NCBI GenBank assembly: GCA_035048815.1
Contig: JAUCBN010000016.1
Location: 8,362,501 to 8,426,500 of the forward strand
Source: Abelmoschus esculentus
Taxonomy: Eukaryota; Streptophyta; Magnoliopsida; Malvales; Malvaceae
DNA length: 64,000 bases
Direction of reading: 5' to 3'
Made by a program: the position numbers and the translations under genes. The notes under the pieces were generated by a model. It saw only the letters and a program-made list of their open reading frames with translations. It was not told the DNA's origin and made no database searches. Below, piece after piece: positions 24,614 through 36,435 of this stretch (positions within the stretch are counted from its first letter, which is position 1; each line of letters starts with the position of its first letter).

Positions 24614-26183
24614 TGTAATAACCCATTTTAATACAAAACCCCAATAAACCCACAACCCAACAATAAACATTAGCCCAACACCTATAACCTAAAAAAACAA
24701 AATAAACCCTAACAAATTATCAAACCTTAGCAGATAACCAAACCCTGCTAACCATGCCGCCGCCTCTGTCATTTACTTTTCCAGTGCACTGCGCGTGGCT
24801 ACCACGCGCGGCGTCTCTCGCGTGGTGGTCACGCGCTCACTCCATTGGTCCTCCTCGTCGGTCACCGCACACGCTGCAGCACCGTCTTGCTCCACCGCCT
24901 TTAAACCTAAAAAAACAGAGAGATTAGATTGAAATCCAGAGATATTTTGTATTATTTTAATGTAAAAAAAGGGTTATAAAAATCCGAAACAAATGTAATC
25001 AAAAGGAGGATTTTTGGAATGAAAAACAGAGAGATTCGAACCAAAAATCGATCCATAACAAAAAGTATCATCCATATTTGAAAATAAAGGAGAACAGAGA
25101 GTGATCGGAAAGAAATCCGAAGCAAATCGAACAAAGAGAAGAGGTAAAAAATATATTCGATACTTAGCTTGCGTCTTAGATCTACTCGTGTAGATAACTT
25201 CATTCGAAAAACCGAGTTCGGATCTAAACTCCTTACGACGAGACGAACCAGAAAAATGCTTTCTTTTTTGGTTCCGGTCGCCGGCACGGCAGCCGGTGCG
25301 GTGGCCGACGGCAACGCGACGGAGTTCACCATCGGAGGAGGAGGTTGAATGCAGAGAGCTTTGAAGTTTTGTGCTCTCCTTTTTTGGAGATGAAGACAAA
25401 TGAGGACCAAATAAAAAAAGAGGGATTTATGTTAGAATCAAAACGGCACCATTTTGGTGCCGGTCCTAATGGCCCCAAACGGCGCCGTTTTAAGCCTATA
25501 TCCATGGACCCAACCCGATAACCGACCCGGATACACCTGTAACCCGCAAAAATGGTGAAATTATGCGCGTAGTCCCTGTACTTACAGAAACCTTGCACTT
25601 CAGCCTCCCAGTTTCGGTTTACATTTAATTTAGTCACTGTTTTGCTTATTTTGGTCCTATAATTTTTGTTTTCTTCGATTTTAACCCTGATTTATTATTT
25701 TAACCCTTTAAATTTCCCTTTTTGCAGATTTCACCCTTGTTGTTATTATTATTATTACTATTATATGTTTTATTATTATTATTTTATTATTATGCTACTT
25801 ATTATTATTATTATTATCATCATCATCATTATATGTTTTATTATTATTACTATTTTATTATTATGCTAATTATTATCATTATTAGTATTATTATTATTGT
25901 CATTAACATTTTAGTCGTTATTATTACTTTACATTGATTTTTTTAAAGCTTTAAAATATGGGATTGCATTTTTAAAATTTAACATCGGATTTATATTTTT
26001 CGATCATATAAAATATTTTGTAACCGATAGGTGTCGATTTCGGGCGTTGTAGGGGTGCTCATCCTTCCCTATGCGTAACAGACTCCCGGACTCAACTCTG
26101 GTTTTGCAGACCTTGATTTTGGTGTTCCAATCACACCGCAAAATGATTGGTGGCGACTCCCCGGACCAAAAACGGTGATTACA
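24614..26183. mobile_element. Solo LTR, 1570 bp, with perfect CAAGC target duplication
   Basis: It runs from TGTAATAACCC to GGTGATTACA, with CAAGC on both sides (24609-24613 and 26184-26188). The host LTR sequence continues across it. The centre is GC-rich (about 24740-25640) and the right part contains a long ATT-type microsatellite. A TGGCGACTCC motif near 26150-26160 resembles the primer-binding region of Ogre/Tat gypsy elements but lies inside the unit. Several long open frames on the minus strand (24952-25637) match no family I recognise. Confidence 0.85.
25737..25920. repeat. (ATT)n imperfect microsatellite
   Basis: Long TTATTATTA runs interrupted by CAT triplets. It produces artificial Tyr/Leu-rich frames. 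Confidence 0.9.
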
Positions 26184-26896
26184 CAAGCTAACAGTGATGC
26201 TACCATAATCGCCTAAAAACATGACATAATGAATGTATAACTCACACACTGCATATACATATAAATATTAAATCCACGCAATATCCCACAAATAACACTA
26301 GCACAAGATAGTGAGGCTTGCGTCCATCAAGCACCAGGATCCTTCACTATGAATGAGGCTTGCATCCACAAAGTATCGAGATTCTATACTTGTGGATTGA
26401 GGCCTACATCCACATATCATCGAGATCCTTTTCGAGTACCATTATGCTAAATAGGTTTGAAAAAATTGAATCTTTCACCCGTACTGATATACTCGATATC
26501 ATATCAGTACTCTACATCAATACTCGAATCACCTTGTACTGATCCACACCCATATCGGTACTCCTACCTTGCATACCGGTATGCTCAAGCCTTCTCCAAG
26601 CAATGTAATAGTAATACCGATACACTCCTAGCATACCGGTACATAAAAATGTTAATGAAATTCTTGTTATGCAAGGGATACTAGTATGCAGACACTAGTA
26701 CCGATACTCCCCTTCACGAGCAAATCCCTTATTTTACACTAGCGTACCAATACGCCCTAAGCGATAATGGTACACATACTAAAAAATTCAAGTTTGGGTT
26801 CAGATTTCACTAGAAATCTTCACTTAACCTTTATGGTTAAGCCCTAAATTTTTTTCTTCAAGTTATGGTGATATTAGGTGAATAGTTAACTATATT

Positions 26897-27865
26897 TGTT
26901 AGACTTATTTTGATATAACTTAAAATAAATTTTCAAAGGACTAATTTGTAAAAATTTGTAAAATATTTATCTCGAAATAAAATTTTCAAAAACTCGATTT
27001 AAAGTTATCAAAATGGTTTATAAAATGTTTGACTTTTTATCTACATCGAATATACTTTTAAAAGTCAATAAAATGGTCAAAAGTGTTTTCCAAAGCTAAA
27101 AGTCTCGAAACCTTTTTGAAAGGTTTCGAAACTTTAAGGATAGAATGACCTGCTTTTTGAAACCCTGGCAAGGTTTCGAAACCTTGTTTAAAGGTTTCAA
27201 AACTTTCATCCTGTAACGGCTAGTTTCATTTAAAATTCTTAAAAGTTTTGAAACCTCTGGTAAAGGTTTCGAAACTTCTGTGCATGTGAGCATTAAATGC
27301 TCAATCTTAATGACAACCAACGGCTCCAAAGTACTTCCAACGGCTACAAACGTTTAGAAACAATTAAGAGCATACAAAAGAGGTCTGAAAAACATATTGG
27401 AACAACAAGAAAGCCTATCCAAAGATTCAAGCATTCATAGATTCAAGTTGTGCTTCATTTCCAACCTTTCTTGCAAAAACACTAGTGTGTTCTTCATTTG
27501 TAATCTTTTACTAGTGTTTAATTGGGTGTGTGAGAGAGTTTAATTTCTGCAAGCATCTAACTTGTGAGGATTTTCTTGTTTGCTTCTTTGTACTCAAATT
27601 TGGGGATTGATTCAATAGACTTTGGGGTATAAGTCTATTGAATTGTGTAAGGTTACTCCTTATCCTTAAAGGAAAGACAAATTAGTGAATTTGTGGAAAA
27701 TCCTTAGTGTGGTCACTAAGGTAGTGGATGTAAACTTCATTGAGGAAGTTGAACCACTCTAAATCACCTTGCAATTTCCTTCTTTTGCAATTAGTGTCCA
27801 CCAAATTTTTAAAAATTCAATTCACCCCCCTCTTGGCGTTTTTCGATCGATTGCAACACTCAACA
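26897..27865 (+). repeat. 5' LTR of the gag-only element
   Basis: It starts TGTTAGAC and ends CACTCAACA. Between about 27108 and 27285 it carries a cluster of GGTTTCGAAACC-type palindromes, which are also seen in the 3' LTR and at 29900-30040 in the interior. Confidence 0.9.
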
Positions 27866-27950
27866 ATTGGTATCAGAGCGGGGCTCATTGGAAGGTCTAA
27901 CAACCTCTTGAGAAGATCCAAGAAGTGTTCAATCATCTACAAATTCATCC

Positions 27951-29520
27951 ATGGCTTCCTCCTCCACTATTGAAGCTTGGGGAGACTCTCAACCCGTCAA
28001 CAAGCCTCCTTTCTTCAATGGAGTCAACTATACTTATTGGAAGAAACAAATGAGGTTATTCATTCAAGCTTATGATCTAGAAGCTTGGAAGATAATCATA
28101 AGTGGCTACACCGCACCAACTAGTGGCATGGAGACATGGAACAATGAAGAAAACAAGAAATTTTCTACCAATGCCAAGGCAATGCATCTTCTATTTTGTA
28201 CTCTTGGTCCGGATGAATATGGAAGAGTATCATCATGTTCTAATGCTAAAGAAATTTGGGATAAACTTGAAGTCACACATGAAGGAACAAATGAAGTGAA
28301 GGAGACCAAAATCTGGCTTCTCAACCTCAACTATGAGAACTTCAAAATAGATCCCGAAGAAGACATTAAATCCATGTCCGATTGATTCTCGATGATTATG
28401 AATGGATTGAAAGGTTATAGAGAAGTTATTCCCGAAGATAAACTTGTGAGAAAGATGATCTAGTCTTTCCTGGACTCTTGGGAATCAAAAAGGACGGTAA
28501 TAATAGAAGCAAAGAACCTTAAGACTCTCAAGTTGGATGAGCTTATTGGTTCATTGCTTACTCATGAGATGATGTCCAAAGGAAAGGAAGAAAAGAAGAA
28601 AGAAGTTGAAACCAAGAAATTTGGAGTTGCTCTCAAATCAACAAAAGAAGAGAGTGATTCTAGTGATGATAATGAAGAGAAAGAGATGGCCATGTTTGCC
28701 AAAAGATTTAGAAGATTCATGAGGTCCAACAAAAGTAGAAGATTTCAAAGAGAAGAGGGCTTTAAGAGTGAACCAAGGGATAAAGACGTCATCATTTGCT
28801 ATGAGTGCAAAAAGCCGGGACATATCAAGTTTGAATGTCCTCAATTGAAGAAAAAGAGCTTTGAGAAGAAAAAGCACAAAGCTCATGTAGCTACTTGGAG
28901 TGATGAAGAAACGTCGGATGATGAGGATGAAGTAGCCAATTTGTGTCTCATGGCATTCGAAGAAGATTCTAAGGTAACCTCTAATTCATCTATTTCAATT
29001 GATTATACTTTTGATGAATTACAAGAGGCATATGATGAGTTGGCTTTGGAATATGAAGATTCCATTTTAAAGAATAGAAAAATTGTTTTAAAATTGAAAA
29101 ATAAAAATGATTCTTTTTCTAAAGCTAATAAAGAATTTGAAAGTAAAATTAAAGAGTTGAAAAATAAAATAATTAATTTTGAAAAGAAAAATCAAGATTT
29201 ACATAATTTACTTTCAAAAGCTCATGATGATCATGAGAAGAAAATGTGAGCTTAAAGCTTCTTTTGATAAACTTGGAACAAAATCTTTCGAAAAAGGTGA
29301 AAATTCTAAATCTAACTACTTTAGAAAGAACTTCAATGAAAATCTTTATAGAGGTCCCCAAAGATCATATAATAAAAAGATAGTTAAAAGTATTTGGGTT
29401 CCTAAAGGACTCATTGCTAACAAAGAATATGATCTTTTATCAAAATGGATTCCAAAAGGGACTAGAATTTTAGGAACTAATCCTTATGGACCCAAAAGAG
29501 TTTGGGTACCAAAATATGTA
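27951..29520 (+). pseudogene. Copia-type gag (UBN2-like) with CCHC zinc knuckle
   Basis: From ATG 27951 the frame reads an N-terminal FNGVNYTYWKKQMRLFIQAY block and WNNEENKKFSTNAKAM, typical of Copia Gag. It continues to a zinc knuckle (CYECKKPGHIKFEC, 28797-28838) and then an acidic, Lys/Glu-rich coiled-coil tail. The breaks are TGA at 28383-28385, TAG at 28461-28463 and a +1 shift near 29240, after which SIWVPKG/RVWVPK repeats continue to about 29520, as in the region before the protease of Copia polyproteins. Both stops are explained by C-to-T changes (CGA to TGA, CAG to TAG). This copy is unlikely to give full-length Gag. Confidence 0.85.
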
Positions 29521-30214
29521 TGAGTTCCTTTTTGTAGGTGTGTTGGAGCCATGGTGAGCAAAATGAAGAAACTTGAAAGCTCTAGACACACTAAAAGGAA
29601 AGGCACTTGAAGTGGATAAAGTGCAATTGAATTTTTTTTTGATCCAATTGGTAACTTTCTATTTTTCATGCAAAATATGAAATTATGTTGCTTTCTATGT
29701 TTATATCTTTCAAAGTATGTTAAATTGTTGATTGCATGAATTGTGTGCTTATATGTCATGTTATCTTAGTTGTTTGGTGACACATGTTTAAATGACTTAA
29801 AATAGTTATTTTACTTACTCTTAAATGCCTATAATATATCATAAGTATGCTAGAATACATTTTTGGGTCAATTTGAGGCTTCTTAGAGTTTTAGGACCAC
29901 AAGTTTCGAAACCTTTAAACAAGGTTTGGAAACTTTCTTCCAATAGTTTTGAAACCCTTTAGCAAGGTTTCGAAACCTTTCGTGTGTCTCTAAACCAAAG
30001 TTACTGGAATGAAGGTTTCGAGACTATTTAACAAAAGTTCCAAAACTTTTTGGATTGCATATTTATGTATCAAATATTGTTTCTATTGTCGGAGTTATCA
30101 CCCATTTTGATCTTGAACTCTTGAAAACTTTTTCAAAATCTTGTGCCCACAAAGTGTTTGATAAAATTCCTCAACCAACTTTTTGAGTCAAAACTCTTAT
30201 CCTTGCCCAAACTC

Positions 30215-31354
30215 ATGCCTCCTAGAACCAAGCCCGCGAGAGCTAAACGTGCTCGTGTCGAAAGGGGTCAACCTTCCAGTTCCAATGAACCTAATCCTAA
30301 TCCTAATCCCGATCCTAACCCGAATCCTACCTTTGAGGAATTATGCTTTAGTGATGGTGTTCATAGAAATAGATATTTTAATGTCTATCATCGTAAGGAA
30401 ATTAGACTAGAGTGAAACATTCATCTAGATTTCCTTATGTCTCCCGTTTATGACTTTGATCTTTTTGAGTTGTTCACCGAATGGGGTTAAATTGAGTACT
30501 TGAGCATTCCTCCGTATACTCACCGTAGATTAGTTCATGCCTTTTATGCTAATGCCGAGTTTATCCGATCTAATAGAGGAACTAATCCCATTATCGACAT
30601 TCAATCTTTTTTTATGGGTACCACCTTCGTTTTAACACCCGAGTCTATCGCTCAATTCCTAGGTGTCCCTCTTGATGGAAAATCAAATGAATATGAAGCT
30701 CATTATATTGAACCTTTTCCCAACCATCGTCCTACCCATCTCCCCTTAGAGGAGCGTCTTTTTCATCTCCTTACTACGTGGTTCTTTCGCTCTTTCGGCG
30801 GAAAAGCCGTTAGTATGCGAGTCATAGACTATTGGTGGCTTAGACAATATCGTGATAGAGCTTGTCCCGATATAGCAAACATCATCTTTTTGAACCTTAT
30901 CAAAGTCATCTCTAATCTTATATCCTTCTCTCTTCCTTTTGCATGTGTTCTTAGTCACATCTTTAGGAAACCCAATATTGATACCTCCCTAGATGAACAT
31001 GTTAAGAACAAGAGTTTGATTGATATCAAATCTTGCCACAAAGCCCAATGATATCATGGTGCTCATGGATGGGTTCATAGAGGGATTATAGAGGAAGTCG
31101 ATGAGGATGCTTCCGAGGTTCCGATAGATGAGGATGCACCACCTCCCATGGTTCCTATCACCATGGATTCCATGTATGCTACTATGATCACTCGTTTCGA
31201 CAACATGGATGCTTTCCTCCGTAGTTCTCATGAGGAGACCACCGGCATGCTTCATAACTTTGATGGACGTGTATCTTCTTTAGAGCATGATATGCGTGAC
31301 ATTCGTAGTCATCTTTTTCTGCCTCTTCCGCCTCATGACACACCGGATGTTTAG
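30215..31354 (+). pseudogene. Second ORF of the gag-only element: putative plant transposon protein domain
   Basis: One continuous frame from ATG 30215 to the stop at 31352-31354 is interrupted by TGA 30413, TAA 30488 and TGA 31049. It begins with a basic segment (PPRTKPARAKRARVERG) and an Asn-Pro repeat. A globular part follows with HRRLVHAFYAN, FVLTPESIAQFLGVPLDG and LPLEERLFHLLTTWFF, the pattern of the 'putative plant transposon protein' (Transposase_32) domain found in non-autonomous plant LTR elements. The end looks coiled-coil (RVSSLEHDMRDIRSHL). It has no nuclease or polymerase motif and its role is unknown. It sits where pol would be expected. Confidence 0.65.
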
Positions 31355-31817
31355 ATTTCATACATACTTTTATGACTATATTATGATATTGTGAGACTTA
31401 TTTTGATATGCTTTGAACTACATGTTTTATCTACTTTGTTAAGACTTTATGATGGATCTTGTTTGGATTATCTTGGTTTACATGATGGATTATGATAAAA
31501 GTTATGTTATGATATGCTTATGTTTATGCTATGAGGTTTGAATGCTTTACATGCTATGTTATGGATTATCTTATGACTTATTGCTCTAATGATATTTGTT
31601 TCTCTTTGTAGCCTTTTATACCTTTTGCTATAACAAAAAGGGGAGAGAAATCAAACAATTTGTTTTTGTCTCTTAAAATTGTCTTTAAAACTTTTGGTTC
31701 TCAAAGAATGTATAAGGACATTTATTAAGGGGGAGCTTAAAAGAATTTTTTTACATTGAAAATTTTCTCAAAAACAAATTTTTACAAAAGGTTTTGTTAT
31801 ATCAAAAAAGGGGAGAT

Positions 31818-32785
31818 TATTAGACTTATTTTGATATAACTTAAAATAAATTTTAAAAGGACTAATTTGTAAAAATTTGTAAAATATTTTTCTCGAAATA
31901 AAATTTTCAAAAACTCGATTTAAAGTTGTCAAAATGGTTTATAAAATGTTTGACTTTTTATCTACATCGAATATACTTTTAAAAGCCAATAAAATGGTCA
32001 AAAGTGTTTTCCAAAGCTAAAAGTCTCGAAACCTTGTTGAAAGGTTTCGAAACTTTCAGGATAGAATGACCTGCTTTTTGAAACCCTAGCAAGGTTTCGA
32101 AACCTTGTACAAAGGTTTCGAAACTTTTATCCTGCAACGGCTAGTTTCATTTAAAATTCTTAAAGGTTTCGAAACCTCTGGTAAAGGTTTCGAAACTTCT
32201 GTGCAGGTGAGCATTAAATGTTCAATCTTAATGACAACCAACGGCTTCAAAGTACTTCCAACGGCTACAAACGGTTAGAAACAATTAAGAGCATACAAAA
32301 GAGGTCCGAAAAATATATTGGAACAACAATAAAGCCTATCCAAAGATTCAAGCATTCATAGATTCAAGTTGTGCTTCATTTCCAACCTTTCTTGCAAAAA
32401 CACTAGTATGTTCTTCATTTGTAATCTTTTACTAGTGTTTAATTGGGTGTGTGAGAGAGCTTAATTTCTGCAAGCATCTAACTTGTGAGGATTTTCTTGT
32501 TTGCTTCTTTGTACTCAAATTTGGGGATTGATTCAATAGACTTTGGGGTATAAGTCTATTGAATTGTGTAAGGTTACTCCTTATCCTTAAAGGAAAGACA
32601 AATTAGTGAATTTGTGGAAAATCCTTAGTGTGGTCACTAAGGTAGTGGATGTAGACTTCATTGAGGAAGTTGAACCATTCTAAATCACCTTGCAATTTCC
32701 TTCCTTTGCAATTAGTGTCCACCAAATTTTTAAAAATCCAATTCACCCCCTCTTGGCGTTTTTCGATCGATTGCAACACTCAACA
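31818..32785 (+). repeat. 3' LTR of the gag-only element
   Basis: It starts TATTAGAC (the TG start is mutated to TA) directly after the polypurine tract and ends CACTCAACA followed by ATATT. It matches the 5' LTR over its whole length. Confidence 0.9.
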
Positions 32786-32790
32786 ATATT

Positions 32791-33518
32791 AAGACATTAT
32801 AACACTAATTCCAAAAGTTACCATTTAAGATTTAAATATATGTTGCACTAATACGGATACATGGACAAATACGAGGATGGAGACGAGGACGGAAAACGAT
32901 ATTTTAAAAAATTACAGGGTACGGGTACGACAAAATATAAAATAATATATATAATTTATTTAAAATAATAATAACATTTAAAAAACTAATAAAATAAAAT
33001 ATTAATAAAAATAAAATAATCCTATTTTTATTGCAAACTATTTATAATTAAAGTAAAAATTAAAATATTCATATAATAATAAAAAAGAATGAAAATTTTT
33101 CATATTAAAATTTTCACATAAAAATAGTAGAAAATAAAGTAATTATAAAGTTTTTATATACAATAATTAATTGGGGCCCACAATATAAATAAACCCATTT
33201 TACGTGTTTTCTTCTTCTTTCAGTTTCCTTCTTCAACCTTTCTTCTCCTTATTTCTTCTTCACTGCATATAGTTTTTTCTTTTGAATTATTTTGATCGCT
33301 GCATATCCACCTTTGGAGTCCATGCCAAGGTTTATGATTCTCTCAACTGTAAAATAACATTGAGGATGCTCGTGAAGGTCACTAGCTGTCCCCGAAATGT
33401 CTCCGAAAATAACTCATTAGTCTCCGATTGCTTTCTTCTGTATCCTATCAACGTGGGACGTCTCTGGTACGTTTCCTAGCCGCCCTTATCCTGTCCCATC
33501 CTTAAAATGTTTCAGGTA
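32791..33518. other. Unresolved insertion in the host LTR
   Basis: Neither the X/Y LTR family nor the flanking elements explain this stretch. It has ATACGGATACATGG.. at the left and a pyrimidine-rich stretch near 33210-33260, followed by a 65-codon open frame (33282-33479) of no recognisable family. It may be a hAT-like element, but I found no clear terminal repeats. Confidence 0.3.
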
Positions 33519-33526
33519 CTTGAAAC

Positions 33527-33714
33527 TAGGGACGGAGCTAGGGTCAAACATTGAGAGGGACAAAGATCTATTAAGCTTTTAAATTTAAAAATTGGGAGGG
33601 ACAAAAACCTTATTTTATTACTATTTAAACTAAGAGGGACCTCATGTGTAAATATACCAAAAAAATTTAGGAGGGGCAAGAGCCCCTCTCATACATAAGG
33701 TAGCTTCGTCCTTG
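33527..33714. mobile_element. Small hAT MITE, 188 bp
   Basis: Ends are TAGGGACGGAGCTAGG and ..TAGCTTCGTCCTTG (inverted, imperfect). The flanks CTTGAAAC (33519-33526) and CTTGAAAC (33715-33722) are a perfect 8-bp target duplication. Confidence 0.85.
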
Positions 33715-34449
33715 CTTGAAACGGCATATGAACATCGTACACATGCTTCCTAGATTTAAATCAAGCACATAGAAACCATAAACACAAAAACATACACCAA
33801 AGCTTATTTTTATGAGTTGCAAGAATCTATAGGAGTTAGTAGTTTATTAATCTTGAGCTAACCGAGCTGAAAATGAAGATTCTCACCGATTTTCAACATT
33901 TTTCCTTCCAAAGGGATTTGGATGGCTCTCCTACCACTTTTATCAAAAGAAAGAGTTATACAACAAAATTAAACATCACTAGTGGAATTTAAAATCTAAA
34001 GGAACTAACAAAACTAAGAATGGAGTCCCAAATCTCCATTTTCGTTCTTCTTTTAACACCCCACACTAAAACTTCCTTTTCCACCATTCTAGCTCATCTT
34101 TACTTACAAATAATTTACTGTTCAACCAGTTTTCCACAAGCATTTAAACATGATTCACAATCAAAAACTCAAACGTTACACCTTTAACTTCAAACTTGGA
34201 ATGAAGAAATGAGAAAGAAGAGGCAAGGAGGACAAGAATGATCTCACTTCCATTTTTCGTAGGAAACTAAATCCACTCTCCCCTCGTTTTCTTTAATTAT
34301 CATATTACACAAATACCCCCACTTAAAAATCATCTTAGACCACTAACAATCCATTAACACAAGCCCAACAAGGCTCTCGAGCCCTCACGTCAAAGCTTAA
34401 ACGTTTTGGGTTAACCCAACCCTCTAATTTTGAGATTGGAGACATTACA

Positions 34450-35295
34450 AAGTTTGAACTCAATCTGTATTTGATTTCATGGTTTAATTTCCTCCCGTGG
34501 ATCACATTCCATCTATGCTCATCATATTCAGTCCATTTTCTTTTTTCTTGTTGTCGCAAGCTTTGAAGATTTAGCTAATATTTCTCTTTAATCATGTATT
34601 ATTAGCATTAACTTTTGGAAAAAAAAAAGTTTTGTGAATAAATATATGACCGGGTACGAGCGTCAGAGGTTTACATCAAATAAAAGAAAATCTTATTTTC
34701 TTCCTACTTCAAAAAGTCATACATTTTTCAATTTATAGGGACAGGTTTGGGTGAGAAACTGATATCAAGTTTTCTCATGCAAATTTTAATGATATATGAC
34801 TATGTTGAACTTGGGTGTGATGCCGGGCATGAGTATGTGTTCAACACATGTTCATATGTTCCATTTTTAAACTATAAAGATTTTTATGCATTTGAAGGGT
34901 CATACCCTCATACCCATTCCTCAGATATGGGTATTGAATACGGATATTCCATAAAAAATGTAGAGTCGTACATATGAAATCAGCCAACCATGCTGAATTT
35001 AGTAATGCTCAACTGTTGAGGGAGGATATATAAAAGGAACACTAATCTACTACAAATTCGTTCTCTGACTTCTTTGATGAACTTTATTTTCTCTATTTGT
35101 ATTATACTTTGAAAACACCTCATCAATTTAATTCTGCGAAGGATTTGACTTACAATTTAGACATTTCCATCTTTGTACCAGTGGACTGAAATTTTCCCAC
35201 TTTTCTAATCCTTGTAAACCATCAATTTGACTACATTTCACCTCTTACATTTGAATAATATGGAATGACAACAATTTATTTTCTATTGTATTCAG
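34450..35295. other. Right part of intron 8
   Basis: Host intron sequence resumes after the LTR end at 34449. At about 34800-34980 it includes another copy of the dispersed intronic repeat (GGTATTGAATACGGATATTCC, TCATACCCTCATACCC). A normal acceptor precedes exon 9 at 35296. No gene. Confidence 0.5.
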
Positions 35296-36435
35296 AGACT
35301 TCCTGAGCTAGAGAAGCATCTGATTAGCTTGAACAATGGCGATGTGAATGCAGTCAAGGCTACAATTGAGGAGTTTTCTTTAAATGTGCAGCTTGATGAA
35401 GACAGCATTTTAAACAAGTAAGAAAACCTGTGTCAACTTGTATTGCTCCAGCTCTTCATTTTGTTTGAAGCATCTTTGACACTGCTGTTCTATACATATT
35501 CAAACATAGGTATGAAATATGATCCTCTAAAGACTACTGTTGCAGGAAGCAAATAATTGATGAGTGTTTCTCAAAGGATACTGTTGCAAACATTATAAAA
35601 TCATTTGTAAGTTATTTTTCTTTAAATCTCTGAGCATGGAAAAGAACAGTTAAACAGTTTCAATTGGAAAACGCCCCATAATATTCACTTTGTTTCAGTG
35701 TTCTCCAACAGGAAATGGAAGCTAGAAAAGAGGGCAATGAATGGATTGGTCCTATACTGAAAGGATTAAAAAGATCATCGCCAACAGGATTGAAATTAAC
35801 ATTGAAATCGGTAATAGTTTTTTTACTTTTTTGAACCATTTGATTCATATATTTCAATGGTTTGCAAAACTTAAGCATATATTGATAAGCAATTCGTTCT
35901 ATCCTTCAAGACTGTATGCTGTTCATAATGTTTTTTACTAATAATATGATGTCTAATCTTGCCTTGATGCACAAAAGCGTCTATCCTTTTCATGTTAAAA
36001 TTGATGCATTGTCTTGATTTCAAAGACGAGATCAGTGACCTCATCAGGATGTTAGAGTGTCTTTTTTTCCCCCAAGTGCTGGAACTACGTAATTGTTTAC
36101 TAACAAAACACCACTGGTTGACTTGGTTTCTCCCCAAATGGCAGTTAATTACTGTTTTTTCATGATATTTTACCATTACTTATCAGATTGACATTTTCAG
36201 ATTCGTGAAGGGAGGAAGCAGACGCTGGCTGAATGTCTGAAGAAAGAATTTCGACTAACAATGAATATATTACGGACCTCAATATCTGCAGATGTCTATG
36301 AGGTAATTGTTTAGAGTTTAACCGCGTACATAAACTTAAAAATCAGCTTCTTCTAAACTTGTGAATGGATTTTGTTCGGTTTTTTGTTGAAAGGGTATTA
36401 GAGCCCTCACAATTGACAAGGATAATGCACCAAAG

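Larger units (their letters stand above)
26897..32785 (+). mobile_element. Non-autonomous Copia-like LTR retrotransposon with gag only (TR-GAG type)
   Basis: The LTRs are 969 bp (26897-27865) and 968 bp (31818-32785), flanked by a perfect ATATT target duplication (26892-26896, 32786-32790). The primer-binding site TGGTATCAGAGC lies at 27868-27879, and a polypurine tract AAAAAAGGGGAGAT ends at 31817. The 3.95-kb interior holds a gag frame and a second frame but no protease, integrase or reverse transcriptase. I counted roughly 28 differences between the LTRs (about 3%), so insertion is recent relative to the LTR it sits in. Gag-only elements like this must borrow pol from an autonomous partner. 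Confidence 0.9.
23600..34449 (-). mobile_element. Solo LTR (family X/Y) in intron 8, split by later insertions
   Basis: It starts TGAAACACCCTC and ends GACATTACA. Blocks match the LTRs of element X and unit Y (for example the CCATAATCGCC segment near 26200 against 2860, and the TATCGATA-rich segment). The host LTR pieces are 23600-23682, 24231-24613, 26184-26896, part of 32786-33526 and 33715-34449. It has been cut by a hAT MITE, a second solo LTR, a gag-bearing LTR element and another small hAT MITE. No convincing target duplication (TTAAC against AAGTT). Confidence 0.65.

Noticed and set aside
24952..25637. Long overlapping minus-strand frames in the 1570-bp solo LTR
   Set aside because: They lie wholly inside an LTR with a clear target duplication and match no family; more likely non-coding LTR sequence.
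25666..25937. Tyr/Leu/Ile-rich open frames
   Set aside because: Products of the ATT microsatellite inside a solo LTR.
28106..28330. Minus-strand frames opposite gag
   Set aside because: Shadow of the gag coding sequence.
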